Positions 34,768 through 42,576 of a stretch of 42,576 bases of DNA are shown piece by piece; the stretch's first letter is position 1; every line of letters begins with the position of its first letter. The DNA is from Acetatifactor sp. (GTDB lineage: Bacteria; Bacillota; Clostridia; Lachnospirales; Lachnospiraceae): the NCBI GenBank assembly GCA_022511425.1, contig JAFLRO010000017.1, positions 1 through 42,576 of the forward strand, given 5' to 3'. Position numbers and translations under genes: made by a program. Under the pieces are notes generated by a model. The model was not told the DNA's origin. It did not search any database and was given only the letters and a program-made list of their open reading frames with translations.

Positions 34768-36258
34768 TTAAGCCTTTATCTGTCTGCCATACAGCTTCGC
34801 CATTTCTCTCATTCGTTCTGCTGTTTCTGCCGTGAACGCTCCGGGAAGCATCCTCCATTTCCAGTTGTCTCCCAGCGTGGAGGGCGTGTTTATCCTTGCT
34901 TCAGCACCCAATCCCAGGAAATCCTGCATGGGAATCACTGCCAGATTAGCAACACTGGCATATGCTGCACGGATAAACTCCCAATGCACCTCTTTCTTAC
35001 GGCTTCTTGAAAGATTAAGATACCGGTCACAAAACCTCTTATCAGCCCGCTTCAGCGACCTGTACCACCCCAATACCGTGTCGTTGTCGTGAGTTCCTGT
35101 ATAGACCACACAGTTCTGAGGGTAGTTGTGAGGCAGATAATCACTGTCCTCCCTGGAGTCAAACGCAAATTGCAGCACTTTCATACCGGGGTACCCTGTC
35201 CTCTTTACCAATTTCAGCACAGAGGGAGTTAAAAATCCAAGATCCTCCGCTATGACTTCGCGCTCTCCCAGTTCCTTTTTCATAGCAGCAAAGAGCTCAT
35301 ATCCCGGCCCGGGCTTCCACTCGCCAATCTCCGCTGTCTTTGCACCTGCGGGAATGGAGTAATAGGCATCAAAAGCTCTGAAATGATCGATGCGCACCAC
35401 ATCATACATCTGATAACATGCAGTGAGACGCTGCAGCCACCACTGATATCCTGTCTTTTTGTGATACTCCCAGTTGTACAAAGGATTGCCCCAAAGCTGT
35501 CCTGTTGCAGAAAATGCATCGGGCGGACAGCCCGCCACCGCCGTGGGATTACAATCCTCATCAAACTGGAACAGCTCCGGATTAGCCCATGCATCCGAAC
35601 TGTCAAAGGCCACATAGATGGGAATATCACCTATAATGCTGATGCCTTTGCTGTTTGCATAGGCCTTCAGCTTCTCCCATTGTACCCGGAACAGATATTG
35701 CTGGAACTGATAAAATTCAATCTCTTCAGCATACTTTTTCTGATAAGCCTTCATAGCTTGGGGTTTGCGTGTCTTAATATCCTCATCCCACTCCACCCAG
35801 CACACATTGTCGAAGGATGCTTTCACAGCCATGTACAGTGCATAATCGTCCAGCCACCTACTGTTCTCCTTCACAAATTTACGGAAACCGGCATCCTTTG
35901 AAATATTGCTGTTTTTCCAAGCTGTTCGCAGAAGCTTGAAACGGCTATTGTATATCTTTGCGTAATCCACATATTCCCGGTTATCGCCGAAATCATAGCT
36001 GTCACACTGTTTCTTTGTGATCCAGCCTCTCTCCACCAGATTCTCCGGATCAATGAAGTAAGGATTTCCAGCAAAGGTAGAAAAGGACTGATAAGGGGAA
36101 TCGCCGTAGCTGGTAGGACCTAAGGGCAGAATCTGCCAGCAGGACTGTCCTGCTTCCTGCAGCTTGTCAACAAACTTATACGCTTCTTTAGAAAAACATC
36201 CGATCCCATATGCTGACGGCAGACTGGATACCGGCAGCAACACACCACATTTTCTCAT
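34768..36258 (-). CDS. malQ: 4-alpha-glucanotransferase (amylomaltase)
   Basis: 496 residues, normal for GH77. It starts with GVLLPVSSLPSAYGIGCFSK and CWQILPLGPTSYGDSPYQSF, then IGDIPIYVAFDSSDAWANPE, DVVRIDHFRAFDAYYSIPAG (nucleophile Asp in RIDHFR), AEDLGFLTP (acid/base Glu) and YTGTHDNDTVLGW. It transfers maltosyl or longer alpha-1,4 units between glucans, making chains that glycogen phosphorylase can use. It lies downstream of glgP, with a folded repeat filling the 179-nt gap, so co-transcription depends on read-through of that structure. Confidence 0.95.
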   Translation of the reverse strand: MRKCGVLLPVSSLPSAYGIGCFSKEAYKFVDKLQEAGQSCWQILPLGPTSYGDSPYQSFSTFAGNPYFIDPENLVERGWITKKQCDSYDFGDNREYVDYAKIYNSRFKLLRTAWKNSNISKDAGFRKFVKENSRWLDDYALYMAVKASFDNVCWVEWDEDIKTRKPQAMKAYQKKYAEEIEFYQFQQYLFRVQWEKLKAYANSKGISIIGDIPIYVAFDSSDAWANPELFQFDEDCNPTAVAGCPPDAFSATGQLWGNPLYNWEYHKKTGYQWWLQRLTACYQMYDVVRIDHFRAFDAYYSIPAGAKTAEIGEWKPGPGYELFAAMKKELGEREVIAEDLGFLTPSVLKLVKRTGYPGMKVLQFAFDSREDSDYLPHNYPQNCVVYTGTHDNDTVLGWYRSLKRADKRFCDRYLNLSRSRKKEVHWEFIRAAYASVANLAVIPMQDFLGLGAEARINTPSTLGDNWKWRMLPGAFTAETAERMREMAKLYGRQIKA

Positions 36259-36300
36259 AGAAAACCTCTCCTGATCATATCTGAATCACTTTTAAGTGAT

Positions 36301-36435
36301 GTTCAGCCGCGCCTCTGGCGCTCTCCGCTGCTCCGCAGCTACCTTTGCTCATATGATGGGCGCTCCCTCAGACGTGACATACTGCGAAAAACTCGTGCAA
36401 GCACGGTTTTCTCCGTCTGTCACATCTGGCTGAAC
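36301..36435. repeat. Folded intergenic repeat, copy 2
   Basis: Inverted ends GTTCAGCC and GGCTGAAC; hairpins GCGCC-TCT-GGCGC (36309-36321) and GCTGC-TCC-GCAGC (36327-36339); shared block CTTTGCTCATA and GGGCGCTCCCTCAG; and a long hairpin (36369-36428) with outer pairs CAGA/TCTG and GTGACA/TGTCAC and the same cap as copy 1, AAACTCGTGCAAGCACGGTT. It lacks the CAAAGAGG hairpin of copy 1. It begins after a TCACTTTTAAGTGA palindrome and ends 2 nt from the glgP stop. Confidence 0.85.
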
Positions 36436-36437
36436 TG

Positions 36438-38708
36438 TTAATTTAACTTCCAGATGTCTTTGTTGTATTCGGCTATAGTTCTGTCAGAGGAGAAGAAACC
36501 GGCTTTGGCGATGTTCACAAGCATCTTGCGTTTCCATTTTACTCTGTCCTCATAGTCCTCAAACATCTTATCTTTTACCTTGATGTAATCCTCTAAATCC
36601 AAAAGAGTCATGAACCAGTCTTTGTTCAACAGTTCTTTGTACAGACGTTCCAAATTCTCCTTGTGACCAACCTTCAGAGCCTGTTTGCCCACAATGAAAT
36701 CCACAGCTTTCTTGATCACAGGGCTCTTCTTATAATAATCCTTGGAAACATAATCAGCCTTCGCATAGTGTTCAATGACCACATCACTTTTCTCGCCAAA
36801 GATATAGATATTGTCGTCACCCACCAGTTCATGAATCTCCACATTTGCACCGTCACTAGTTCCCAGAGTCACTGCACCGTTCAACATAAATTTCATATTG
36901 CCGGTACCGGAAGCCTCCTTGGATGCCAAAGAAATCTGCTCAGACACATCACAGGCAGGAATCAGCTTCTCTGCATAACTTACGTTGTAGTTTTCAACCA
37001 TGACAACCTTCATATAAGGGCTTACATCCGGATCCTTATTGACGATCTCAGCCAGTACCAGCAGCAGGTGAATAATATCCTGTGCAATCACATATGCGGG
37101 TGCTGCCTTTGCGCCAAAGATAAAGGTCATAGGCCTTGTAGGCTTCTTACCACCCTTGATTTCCAGGTATTTATGAATAATGTAAAGAGCATTCATCTGC
37201 TGACGCTTATACTCGTGAAGCCGCTTTACCTGGATGTCAAAAATCGAATCCGGGTTCAGCTCAATGCCTTCCTTTTCCTTTATGTAAGTACACAGCGCCT
37301 CTTTCTTTTGTCTCTTGATTCCCTCAATGGCGTCAAGCAGTTTTACATCGTCCGCTTTTGCAAGAAGCTTCTCCAGCTCATCTGCATTCTTTTTGTAACC
37401 GTCGCCGATGGTATCGGTAAGTAACGCTGACAGCTCCCTGTTACAGGACAAAAGCCATCTGCGGAAGGTGATGCCGTTGGTCTTGTTGTTGAACTTCTCC
37501 GGATAGATCTCATAAAAATGATGCAGCTCCGTGTCTTTCAGGATATCCGTATGAATCGCAGCAACACCGTTTACACTATATCCGTAGTGGATATCGATGT
37601 GAGCCATGTGCACTTTTCTTTCTGCATCGATAATCTGCACCTTGGGATTCTTGTACTTCTTTGCTACCCGCGCACTTAACTCTTTAATGATGGGAACCAA
37701 CTGAGGTACTACCTTTTCAATATAAGCCAGAGGCCACTTCTCAAGAGCTTCTGCCAAAATGGTATGGTTGGTGTAAGCGCAGGTCTTGCGCACCACATTG
37801 ACAGCATCTTCTATGGTAAATCCCTCATCCCAGGTCAGAATGCGGATTAGTTCGGGAATCACCAGAGTGGGATGGGTATCATTGATCTGGATGGCAACAT
37901 ATTTGTGCATCTGATACAGATTCAACCCCTTCTCCTTCAGTTCTTTGATAATAAGCTGAGCACCGTTGCTGACCATGAAATACTCCTGATAAATGCGCAG
38001 CAGATTGCCGGCTTCATCAGAGTCATCCGGATACAGAAATAATGTCAGGTTCTTCTCTATCTTGCTCTTATCAAAGTTAATCCCGCCCTTTACCAGACCT
38101 TCATCCACCGACTCCACATCAAACAGATGCAGCTTGTTACGACCGTTTTCATATCCAATGACATCAATGTCATAAAGTATGGATTTCACCTTTCGGTCTC
38201 CATAGACAACCTCAAAGGAAGTGTCCGTCTTGGTGAGCCAGGAGTTCTTCTCGATCCAGTCGTTCTTCTCTGCCTTTTGCAGCTTATCCTTAAACACCTG
38301 CTTAAAAAGACCATAGTGGTAGTTCAGGCCAATGCCATCGCCTGGCAATCCCAGCGTAGCAATAGAATCCAAAAAGCAGGCTGCAAGACGGCCAAGTCCG
38401 CCATTACCCAGAGAAGGTTCAGGTTCAGCTTCCTCAATCGCCGCAAGTTCTTTACCGTTTTTCTTCAGGATCTCTTCCAGTTCCTCGTAGATGCCTAAGT
38501 TAATCAGATTATTGGACAGCAGCTTGCCAATCAGGAACTCCATTGAGATATAGTACACTTTTTTCTTTCCCTTAATTGCAGGCTTCTCTGCCATCTGTTC
38601 CTTGGTCAGCTGAAGCACACAATCATACAGCTGCGCGTCTGAGCAAGCCTTAATACTCTTGCCATGCCTCTCCTTAGTAAGCTTCTCCAACTGCTTTTCT
38701 AAATTCAT
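36438..38708 (-). CDS. glgP: Glycogen/alpha-glucan phosphorylase
   Basis: 756 residues, slightly shorter than the usual 790-840. It has the family blocks [94 protein letters not shown] and the PLP site [20 protein letters not shown] with the Schiff-base Lys. It releases glucose-1-phosphate from alpha-1,4-glucan ends in the cytoplasm. AAGGAGAAG precedes the ATG. A LacI-type operator sits between its predicted -35 and -10 boxes, so repression by the adjacent LacI protein is likely. Confidence 0.95.
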   Translation of the reverse strand: MNLEKQLEKLTKERHGKSIKACSDAQLYDCVLQLTKEQMAEKPAIKGKKKVYYISMEFLIGKLLSNNLINLGIYEELEEILKKNGKELAAIEEAEPEPSLGNGGLGRLAACFLDSIATLGLPGDGIGLNYHYGLFKQVFKDKLQKAEKNDWIEKNSWLTKTDTSFEVVYGDRKVKSILYDIDVIGYENGRNKLHLFDVESVDEGLVKGGINFDKSKIEKNLTLFLYPDDSDEAGNLLRIYQEYFMVSNGAQLIIKELKEKGLNLYQMHKYVAIQINDTHPTLVIPELIRILTWDEGFTIEDAVNVVRKTCAYTNHTILAEALEKWPLAYIEKVVPQLVPIIKELSARVAKKYKNPKVQIIDAERKVHMAHIDIHYGYSVNGVAAIHTDILKDTELHHFYEIYPEKFNNKTNGITFRRWLLSCNRELSALLTDTIGDGYKKNADELEKLLAKADDVKLLDAIEGIKRQKKEALCTYIKEKEGIELNPDSIFDIQVKRLHEYKRQQMNALYIIHKYLEIKGGKKPTRPMTFIFGAKAAPAYVIAQDIIHLLLVLAEIVNKDPDVSPYMKVVMVENYNVSYAEKLIPACDVSEQISLASKEASGTGNMKFMLNGAVTLGTSDGANVEIHELVGDDNIYIFGEKSDVVIEHYAKADYVSKDYYKKSPVIKKAVDFIVGKQALKVGHKENLERLYKELLNKDWFMTLLDLEDYIKVKDKMFEDYEDRVKWKRKMLVNIAKAGFFSSDRTIAEYNKDIWKLN

Positions 38709-38779
38709 CTTTCTTCTCCTTCCGTCGCTATCTGACTTCGACTCTTTTTTGCTCTCTCATTTTCATCGTCCTATGCTAG

Positions 38780-38791
38780 TGTACCGGTACA
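38780..38791. promoter_or_regulatory. Palindrome in the glgP leader
   Basis: TGTACCGGTACA is a perfect 12-bp palindrome 72 nt before the glgP ATG. It may be a second regulator site; nothing identifies the protein. The rest of the leader (38709-38855) shows no riboswitch I recognise. Confidence 0.3.
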
Positions 38792-38855
38792 TCATATTTC
38801 ACCAGGAAACAAGTACAGGACATTGATATTCCATATTCTAATTCCCTTTTATGGT

Positions 38856-38884
38856 AGAATATCACAGGAAAACGTTTTCCGCAA
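38856..38884 (-). promoter_or_regulatory. glgP promoter with LacI-family operator
   Basis: On the minus strand TTGCGG (38884-38879), 17 nt, TATTCT (38861-38856). The palindrome GGAAAACGTTTTCC (38867-38880) occupies the spacer. Its centre CG and arms match LacI/CcpA-family sites, and a near copy stands before the lacI gene itself. Confidence 0.72.
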
Positions 38885-38913
38885 TGCCTAATTTAAATTT
38901 TGTGCATATTTAC

Positions 38914-39903
38914 TTAACAGATAATGTCTTTATAGTACATTTTTACAATACCGTGAGGCATAATCACCTGACGACCGGATTGACCATCGATCAGCAGCTT
39001 AACTTCCTGGATTGCCTGACTTGAGATGCCATAAAAATCCTGCCGTATGGTATTCATCTGTTTGCCCACATAGCCCATGAGTGTAATACCGTCAAAACCG
39101 CAGACTGGCCGGAAAATATCCATATCAATCAGGGCATTCATTGCACCTATGGCCATCAAATCAGAAGCACAGACAATCACATCCTTATTCCTTGCATATT
39201 TTAGAGTAATATTCCGTGCAGTCAACTCACTGAAGTCACCCTGCCGCACAAGCATGGTCAATTTCAGATCCTCCACCAGACGCCTCATCCCTTTCAAACG
39301 CTGCTCTGTTACATATCCGTCTTTCCTGCCTGCGATGTAAAGCACTTGTTTGCACTTATCATCCAATATGGTCTTTTTTGCCACATCATACTGTGCCTGC
39401 TCATGATCAATGCCGACAGCTGTGGTTCTCTCGTTGACCAACGGCGCATCCACTACCACACAGGCGAAGCTCTGCTCCCCAATCAGGCGCTGCAGGACTT
39501 TATCCTCCTTAGACAGACCGTAAATCACCACACCGGCGATACTCTGTGAAAGAAAATAACGGGTAATTTCCTCTGCTGTCATACCTGCAATCATGGAAGT
39601 GAAAATAGTCACCACCTCCAGGTTCAACTCTTTCGCCTTATCTAAAGCGCCCAACAAATACTGCATAAAAATCTGGTCAATTGCCTGAGTCTGGCGCTTG
39701 GGATCCAAAATCAGCGCTACCCTTCCGAATTGTTTGGAGGAAAGTGCAGAAGCGATGGAATGGGGAATATAATTTAGCTCCTTAATGGCAGCATTCACTT
39801 TATCTTTTGTCTCCTGGCTGATATTGGGATAACCATTCAGAACCTTGGATACAGTTGAAATCGCTACACCTGCCTGTTTTGCCACTTCTTTAATAGAAAC
39901 CAT
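38914..39903 (-). CDS. LacI family transcriptional regulator of alpha-glucan use
   Basis: 329 residues. Residues 1-55 are the LacI helix-turn-helix and hinge (SIKEVAKQAGVAISTVSKVL NGYPNISQETKDKV, then IASALSSKQ); the rest is a sugar-binding-protein-like effector domain (ALILDPKRQTQAID; GVVIYGL; AVGIDHEQAQYDVAKK; VIVCASDLMAIGAMNA). It lies directly upstream of glgP on the same strand, and matching operators stand in front of both genes. An MalR-like role with a maltooligosaccharide effector is inferred. Confidence 0.92.
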   Translation of the reverse strand: MVSIKEVAKQAGVAISTVSKVLNGYPNISQETKDKVNAAIKELNYIPHSIASALSSKQFGRVALILDPKRQTQAIDQIFMQYLLGALDKAKELNLEVVTIFTSMIAGMTAEEITRYFLSQSIAGVVIYGLSKEDKVLQRLIGEQSFACVVVDAPLVNERTTAVGIDHEQAQYDVAKKTILDDKCKQVLYIAGRKDGYVTEQRLKGMRRLVEDLKLTMLVRQGDFSELTARNITLKYARNKDVIVCASDLMAIGAMNALIDMDIFRPVCGFDGITLMGYVGKQMNTIRQDFYGISSQAIQEVKLLIDGQSGRQVIMPHGIVKMYYKDIIC

Positions 39904-39947
39904 GAATGATACCTCACTTACCTCTTTAGAAAATCTGTCCAGAATAT

Positions 39948-39992
39948 ATAGTAAAGGGCAGGGCGTGAAAAGTCAAGGGAAAACGCTTTCCC
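39948..39992 (-). promoter_or_regulatory. lacI promoter with overlapping LacI-type operator
   Basis: Minus strand TTGACT (39976-39971), 17 nt, TACTAT (39953-39948). GGGAAAACGCTTTCCC (39977-39992) abuts the -35 and is a one-mismatch palindrome closely matching the glgP operator. Autoregulation is inferred. The same site is about 70 bp upstream of tadA but is unlikely to serve it. Confidence 0.72.
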
Positions 39993-40063
39993 TATCGAAA
40001 GAAGTTGTAACTGTTGTTTTTTGTCTGGCATGTATGATAGAATATACAAAAGGGAGACAGTAT

Positions 40064-40552
40064 ATGGCAGTGTTTAAGAACATTCACGAAAAGTATATGC
40101 GCGAAGCGCTAAAACAGGCAAAAAAAGCTTACACATTGGGCGAAGTGCCCATCGGCTGTGTTATCGTCCACCAGGGAAAGATTATCGGCCGGGGATACAA
40201 CCGTCGCAATACCGATAAGAATACTCTGTCTCACGCAGAAATCACTGCTATCAATAAAGCCAGTAAGCACATTGGAGACTGGCGTTTGGAAGAGTGCACC
40301 ATGTACGTGACTCTGGAGCCCTGTCAGATGTGTGCAGGCGCTATTGTCCAGGCACGGATACCGGAGGTTGTCATGGGCTGCATGAATCCCAAGGCGGGCT
40401 GTGCGGGCTCTATTTTGAATATACTGCAGATGCCGCAGTTCAACCACCAGGTCTCTGTCACGCAGGGCATTCTGGAACAAGAGTGCAGCGATATGCTGAA
40501 ATTATTTTTTACAGAACTGCGAAAACGAAACCGCGAGGATCGTCTCCGCTAA
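40064..40552 (+). CDS. tadA: tRNA-specific adenosine deaminase
   Basis: 162 residues from the ATG at 40064, preceded by AGGGAGA; the frame is open further upstream but those codons lie over the lacI control region. Zinc deaminase motifs: SHAEITAI (His57, catalytic Glu59) and TLEPCQMCAGA (Cys87, Cys90). GEVPIGCVIV and the GCMNPKAGCAGSI loop are TadA-typical. It converts A34 to inosine in tRNA-Arg(ACG). The SRP RNA that often follows tadA in Firmicutes lies about 2 kb downstream, beyond two opposite-strand genes. Its stop overlaps the stop of the convergent acyltransferase gene. Confidence 0.94.
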   Translation: MAVFKNIHEKYMREALKQAKKAYTLGEVPIGCVIVHQGKIIGRGYNRRNTDKNTLSHAEITAINKASKHIGDWRLEECTMYVTLEPCQMCAGAIVQARIPEVVMGCMNPKAGCAGSILNILQMPQFNHQVSVTQGILEQECSDMLKLFFTELRKRNREDRLR

Positions 40553-41817
40553 TCAGTATTGCGCATAATCCGGTAGAGTTCTTCGGTGGCAAGACGTGCC
40601 TTGGCGACCACATCACCGCCACCTTTAGGAAAACAATAGTACAGTGCTTCGTTGTTTCCAATGCATATCACGTCGCCTATCTCATACCAGAAATAATCGG
40701 AATATAGACTGTATGAAGCATTGGGCTTCTGCCGATAGTCTAGCTTGCCCCCGCAACCGACAAGGTGGAAGCCTTGCATGTCATGCCGGAGCCGTCCCTC
40801 GCCCACCCGGTAAACACTTCTGGTATTGACCATCATACAGATGTCTACGGGCATATCCATCTCATAATGGCCTTCTAACAATTCCTGACGCACACACTCC
40901 CGCTCCCAACGGTACCAGTCCGGGATATGGGCAAATTCCGTCTCTCCCTCCACTGCCTTCAGGTATCCATACTCTGTCAATTCGTAGGATTTACCGCAAC
41001 TTGCACAGGTGATCCGGGTTCCTTTCCCCAATAGCTTTCCTTCCAACTTACAGGCTGGGCATTTGTAGAGCACCCGGTTCAGGGAATCAGCACGGAAGGG
41101 CTCTGCAATACGGATATTGTTTTCCTGCTGCCACCGGAAATTATCAAAGGAAAACTGTTCCGCCAGAATGTCATTCAGCTCCTGGGCAGTTTTTCGTTCA
41201 ATGTCCTGTGGAGACAACAGATACTTCATGTCTGCAGACACATTTACCTTTCGCAGCTTCAGATTATTATAAAGAGGGTCTCTGGCAAATGCACCATATG
41301 TACGAATCATCACCACCGGCACACCCAGCAGTTTCAAGCATTTACCCATACTTTCCGGCAGGGGCGTAGCTGTTCCGTCAAAACTGTAACTGGCCTCGGG
41401 AAACATGAGCACTGAACTCTTCAGTTTCCTAACGGTGTGAATCATATCCCGCACAAGTACCATGTCCGTGACGAATTTCTTGGTGGGGATACAGCCGATG
41501 GCCCGCATAAGGCCACTTTTCCCCACAAAACCGTCAGACGTACAGACAATATTGAACGGCCGCGGGTAAAGAACAGATGCGGCAATTTTTAAATCTATAA
41601 AGCTGGAATGATTCATCAGGATCAGACAAGGCTCATCTTTGCCCAAGTTCTCCATACCAATCTTCCGGCAGCTAAAATGAGTGGCACGCAGATCCGGTAT
41701 GGAAAGAATTTTCATAAGCGTCCGAAACAAGATTCCCGACCGCAGCGGCAGTTTATGTTTTTCCGTCGGACATGCCAGCACATCCTCGTAATTCATCTCT
41801 TTGATCTTTATCTTCAT
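40549..41817 (-). CDS. PlsC-like acyltransferase with C-terminal zinc ribbon domain
   Basis: 422 residues. Residues about 45-230 form a PlsC-type acyltransferase: LILMNHSSFIDLK has the catalytic HX4D (His70, Asp75), and MFPEASYSFDGTATPLPE stands where PlsC has FPEGTRS. Residues about 262-290 contain two CxxC pairs (CPAC, CASC), a zinc ribbon, followed by a 130-residue domain I do not recognise. PlsC enzymes acylate lysophosphatidate; the altered substrate motif and added domain leave the acceptor open. It lies 17 nt after the flavin reductase gene and meets tadA tail to tail with a 4-nt overlap. Confidence 0.82.
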   Translation of the reverse strand: MKIKIKEMNYEDVLACPTEKHKLPLRSGILFRTLMKILSIPDLRATHFSCRKIGMENLGKDEPCLILMNHSSFIDLKIAASVLYPRPFNIVCTSDGFVGKSGLMRAIGCIPTKKFVTDMVLVRDMIHTVRKLKSSVLMFPEASYSFDGTATPLPESMGKCLKLLGVPVVMIRTYGAFARDPLYNNLKLRKVNVSADMKYLLSPQDIERKTAQELNDILAEQFSFDNFRWQQENNIRIAEPFRADSLNRVLYKCPACKLEGKLLGKGTRITCASCGKSYELTEYGYLKAVEGETEFAHIPDWYRWERECVRQELLEGHYEMDMPVDICMMVNTRSVYRVGEGRLRHDMQGFHLVGCGGKLDYRQKPNASYSLYSDYFWYEIGDVICIGNNEALYYCFPKGGGDVVAKARLATEELYRIMRNTD

Positions 41818-41834
41818 GCTGCTTTCCCTGTCAT

Positions 41835-42335
41835 TTATTCAGCGATATAGGTAGGTGCGTTCTTGGGGCTCTTCCCCTTGATCACATTGTGATAGTAAGC
41901 ATAAGTCATGGGATCGTCACTCTTTAACATATCCGCATCCAGCACCTTACCCAGGAAAACAGTGTGTGTGGAGGTCTCCATCTTGTCGATGACATCACAG
42001 ACGATATAAGCGCAGGCATCAGCTACGACCGGCATGAATTCTTTCGTGACATGCTCCACCTCGTCAAACTTATTATTGTCCCGACCGCTCTTAAATCCGA
42101 AGGTGCCGATGATTCCGGGGCTTGTATGCTCTCCAAGAATGGAAATCGCAAACTTTCCCGTATCCTGAATGCACTGATTGGTGTAATTATCGTGATTGAT
42201 GCTCACCGCAATGGTGGCAGGGTCCGAGGTAATCTGCATGGCACTGTTTGCGGTACAGCCGGTAGCCCTGCCCTTATCCCAGGTACTCACCACATAAACT
42301 CCGTAAGATAATTGGCGAAATGCGTTCTTGTTCAT
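41835..42335 (-). CDS. Flavin reductase-like FMN-binding protein
   Basis: 166 residues from the ATG at 42335 (AAGGAGAG upstream). The open frame extends 50 codons further upstream through a hairpin and promoter, so the later start is preferred. Split-barrel FMN-binding motifs: FRQLSYGVYVVSTWDKGRAT GCTANSAMQI, TIAVSINHDNYTNQCIQ, FAISILGEHTSPGIIGTFGF, then FLGKVLDADML. Members reduce flavins with NAD(P)H or pass electrons in oxygen defence in anaerobes, where the domain is often fused to rubredoxin; here it stands alone. Confidence 0.9.
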   Translation of the reverse strand: MNKNAFRQLSYGVYVVSTWDKGRATGCTANSAMQITSDPATIAVSINHDNYTNQCIQDTGKFAISILGEHTSPGIIGTFGFKSGRDNNKFDEVEHVTKEFMPVVADACAYIVCDVIDKMETSTHTVFLGKVLDADMLKSDDPMTYAYYHNVIKGKSPKNAPTYIAE

Positions 42336-42350
42336 AATCTCTCCTTTCCC

Positions 42351-42427
42351 GTCAAGCATGATGTACTCATGCTTGACCACCAGCAAATTCGGCCGGCTCG
42401 TGTCTTTCTTAGACAAAATAAAGTATA
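42351..42427 (-). promoter_or_regulatory. Flavin reductase promoter (extended -10) and leader hairpin
   Basis: Minus strand TGCTATACT (42430-42422) is an extended -10 without an obvious -35. In the leader, GTCAAGCATGA (42351-42361) pairs perfectly with TCATGCTTGAC (42367-42377) round a TGTAC loop, ending 15 nt before the ATG and next to the ribosome binding site. The hairpin may limit translation or act as a protein site. Confidence 0.5.
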
Positions 42428-42457
42428 GCATATTTGTCCCATAAATGATATTAAAAC

Positions 42458-42486
42458 TTGACAAAATTACGAGAAACCGATACACT
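42458..42486 (+). promoter_or_regulatory. Promoter of the SRP RNA gene
   Basis: TTGACA (42458-42463), exactly 17 nt, TACACT (42481-42486): a strong sigma-A promoter on the plus strand, with transcription expected to start near 42493. It is back to back with the flavin reductase promoter. Confidence 0.65.
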
Positions 42487-42494
42487 TATTAAGC

Positions 42495-42576
42495 CGTACA
42501 TTTTTGGGTGTAATATGATGCTGAAATTCGGTCTTGCGCAATGAGAATCTGCGAACCGTGTCAGGTTGGGAACAAA
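42495..42576 (+). ncRNA. ffs: Signal recognition particle RNA (4.5S/scRNA), 5' part
   Basis: GCGAACCGTGTCAGG followed by TTGGGAACAA is the conserved SRP domain IV: the GTCAGG side of the internal loop and a GGAA tetraloop closed by TTG/CAA. The complementary AGCAGC side would begin right after the window edge, so only the 5' half is present. The 5' end is uncertain (about 42493-42515). The RNA scaffolds Ffh for targeting membrane proteins to SecYEG. The nearby tadA fits the common Firmicute order tadA-SRP RNA-dnaX. Confidence 0.8.

Noticed and set aside
38709..38855. Riboswitch in the long glgP leader
   Set aside because: Small inverted repeats are present but none matches a riboswitch core I know; the LacI operator explains control adequately.
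39845..40063. 73-residue N-terminal extension of TadA
   Set aside because: It covers the lacI operator and promoter, and a good ribosome binding site precedes the ATG at 40064, which matches the TadA family start.
42336..42485. 50-residue N-terminal extension of the flavin reductase
   Set aside because: Runs through a promoter and a leader hairpin; the ATG at 42335 has the ribosome binding site and fits the family length.
1..42576. CRISPR arrays, complete insertion sequences, prophage genes
   Set aside because: No regularly spaced short repeats, transposase, terminase or structural genes were seen on either strand.

Overview
The window looks like a chromosomal segment of an anaerobic, fibre-degrading Firmicute, most likely a Lachnospiraceae (Clostridium cluster XIVa) member. 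This is inferred from strong Gram-positive ribosome binding sites and sigma-A promoters, a BlaI/M56 pair, a PadR-DUF2812 pair, a class M sirtuin with a zinc macrodomain, a radical-SAM activase, and tadA followed at some distance by an SRP RNA. There is no phage, CRISPR array or complete insertion sequence.

Layout. 1-1692 (minus): zinc macrodomain hydrolase, SirTM-type sirtuin and the start of a DUF5131 gene, one operon. 1693-2289: gene graveyard with relics of an HxlR regulator and an aldo/keto reductase. 2290-5681: MATE exporter, divergent LysR regulator, EamA transporter, then a 20-nt tRNA 3'-end fossil. 5852-7480: lipoprotein and metallophosphoesterase. 7520-13060: sugar O-acetyltransferase, GH115 alpha-glucuronidase, and a cytoplasmic protein joining a ParB-like domain to a BMP-type binding-protein fold. 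13180-21431: a 1388-residue sensor kinase/HD-GYP protein, a double-receiver regulator, a domain-permuted GH3 glycosidase and a RhaD-type aldolase, one operon ended by a strong terminator. 21528-26320: PadR-DUF2812 operon under a textbook operator/promoter, then an OmpR-like regulator with a degenerate receiver, an M56 peptidase and BlaI. 26437-31069: divergent secreted GH5 endoglucanase and intracellular GH94 cellobiose phosphorylase. 31233-34603: D-lactate dehydrogenase, MATE exporter, NrdG-like activase. 34768-39903: LacI-controlled glycogen phosphorylase and amylomaltase. 40064-42576: tadA, an acyltransferase with a zinc ribbon, a flavin reductase, and the 5' half of the SRP RNA, cut by the window edge.

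How it works together. GH5 outside the cell releases cello-oligosaccharides that GH94 phosphorolyses inside. GH115, GH3 and the acetyltransferase lack signal peptides and would act on imported (glucurono)xylo-oligosaccharides. GlgP and MalQ recycle alpha-glucans. Carbohydrate genes sit in one operon with a large phosphorelay protein ending in a c-di-GMP phosphodiesterase domain.

The most unusual items are (1) two copies of a folded intergenic repeat (32230-32405 and 36301-36435) whose stems keep pairing through compensatory changes, one of which supplies the C-terminus of a MATE gene; (2) the ParB-BMP fusion beside GH115; (3) the seven-domain kinase/HD-GYP protein in a glycosidase operon; (4) the phospho-site-less OmpR regulator with palindromes in its leader, next to M56/BlaI; and (5) DUF5131 downstream of the macrodomain/SirTM pair.
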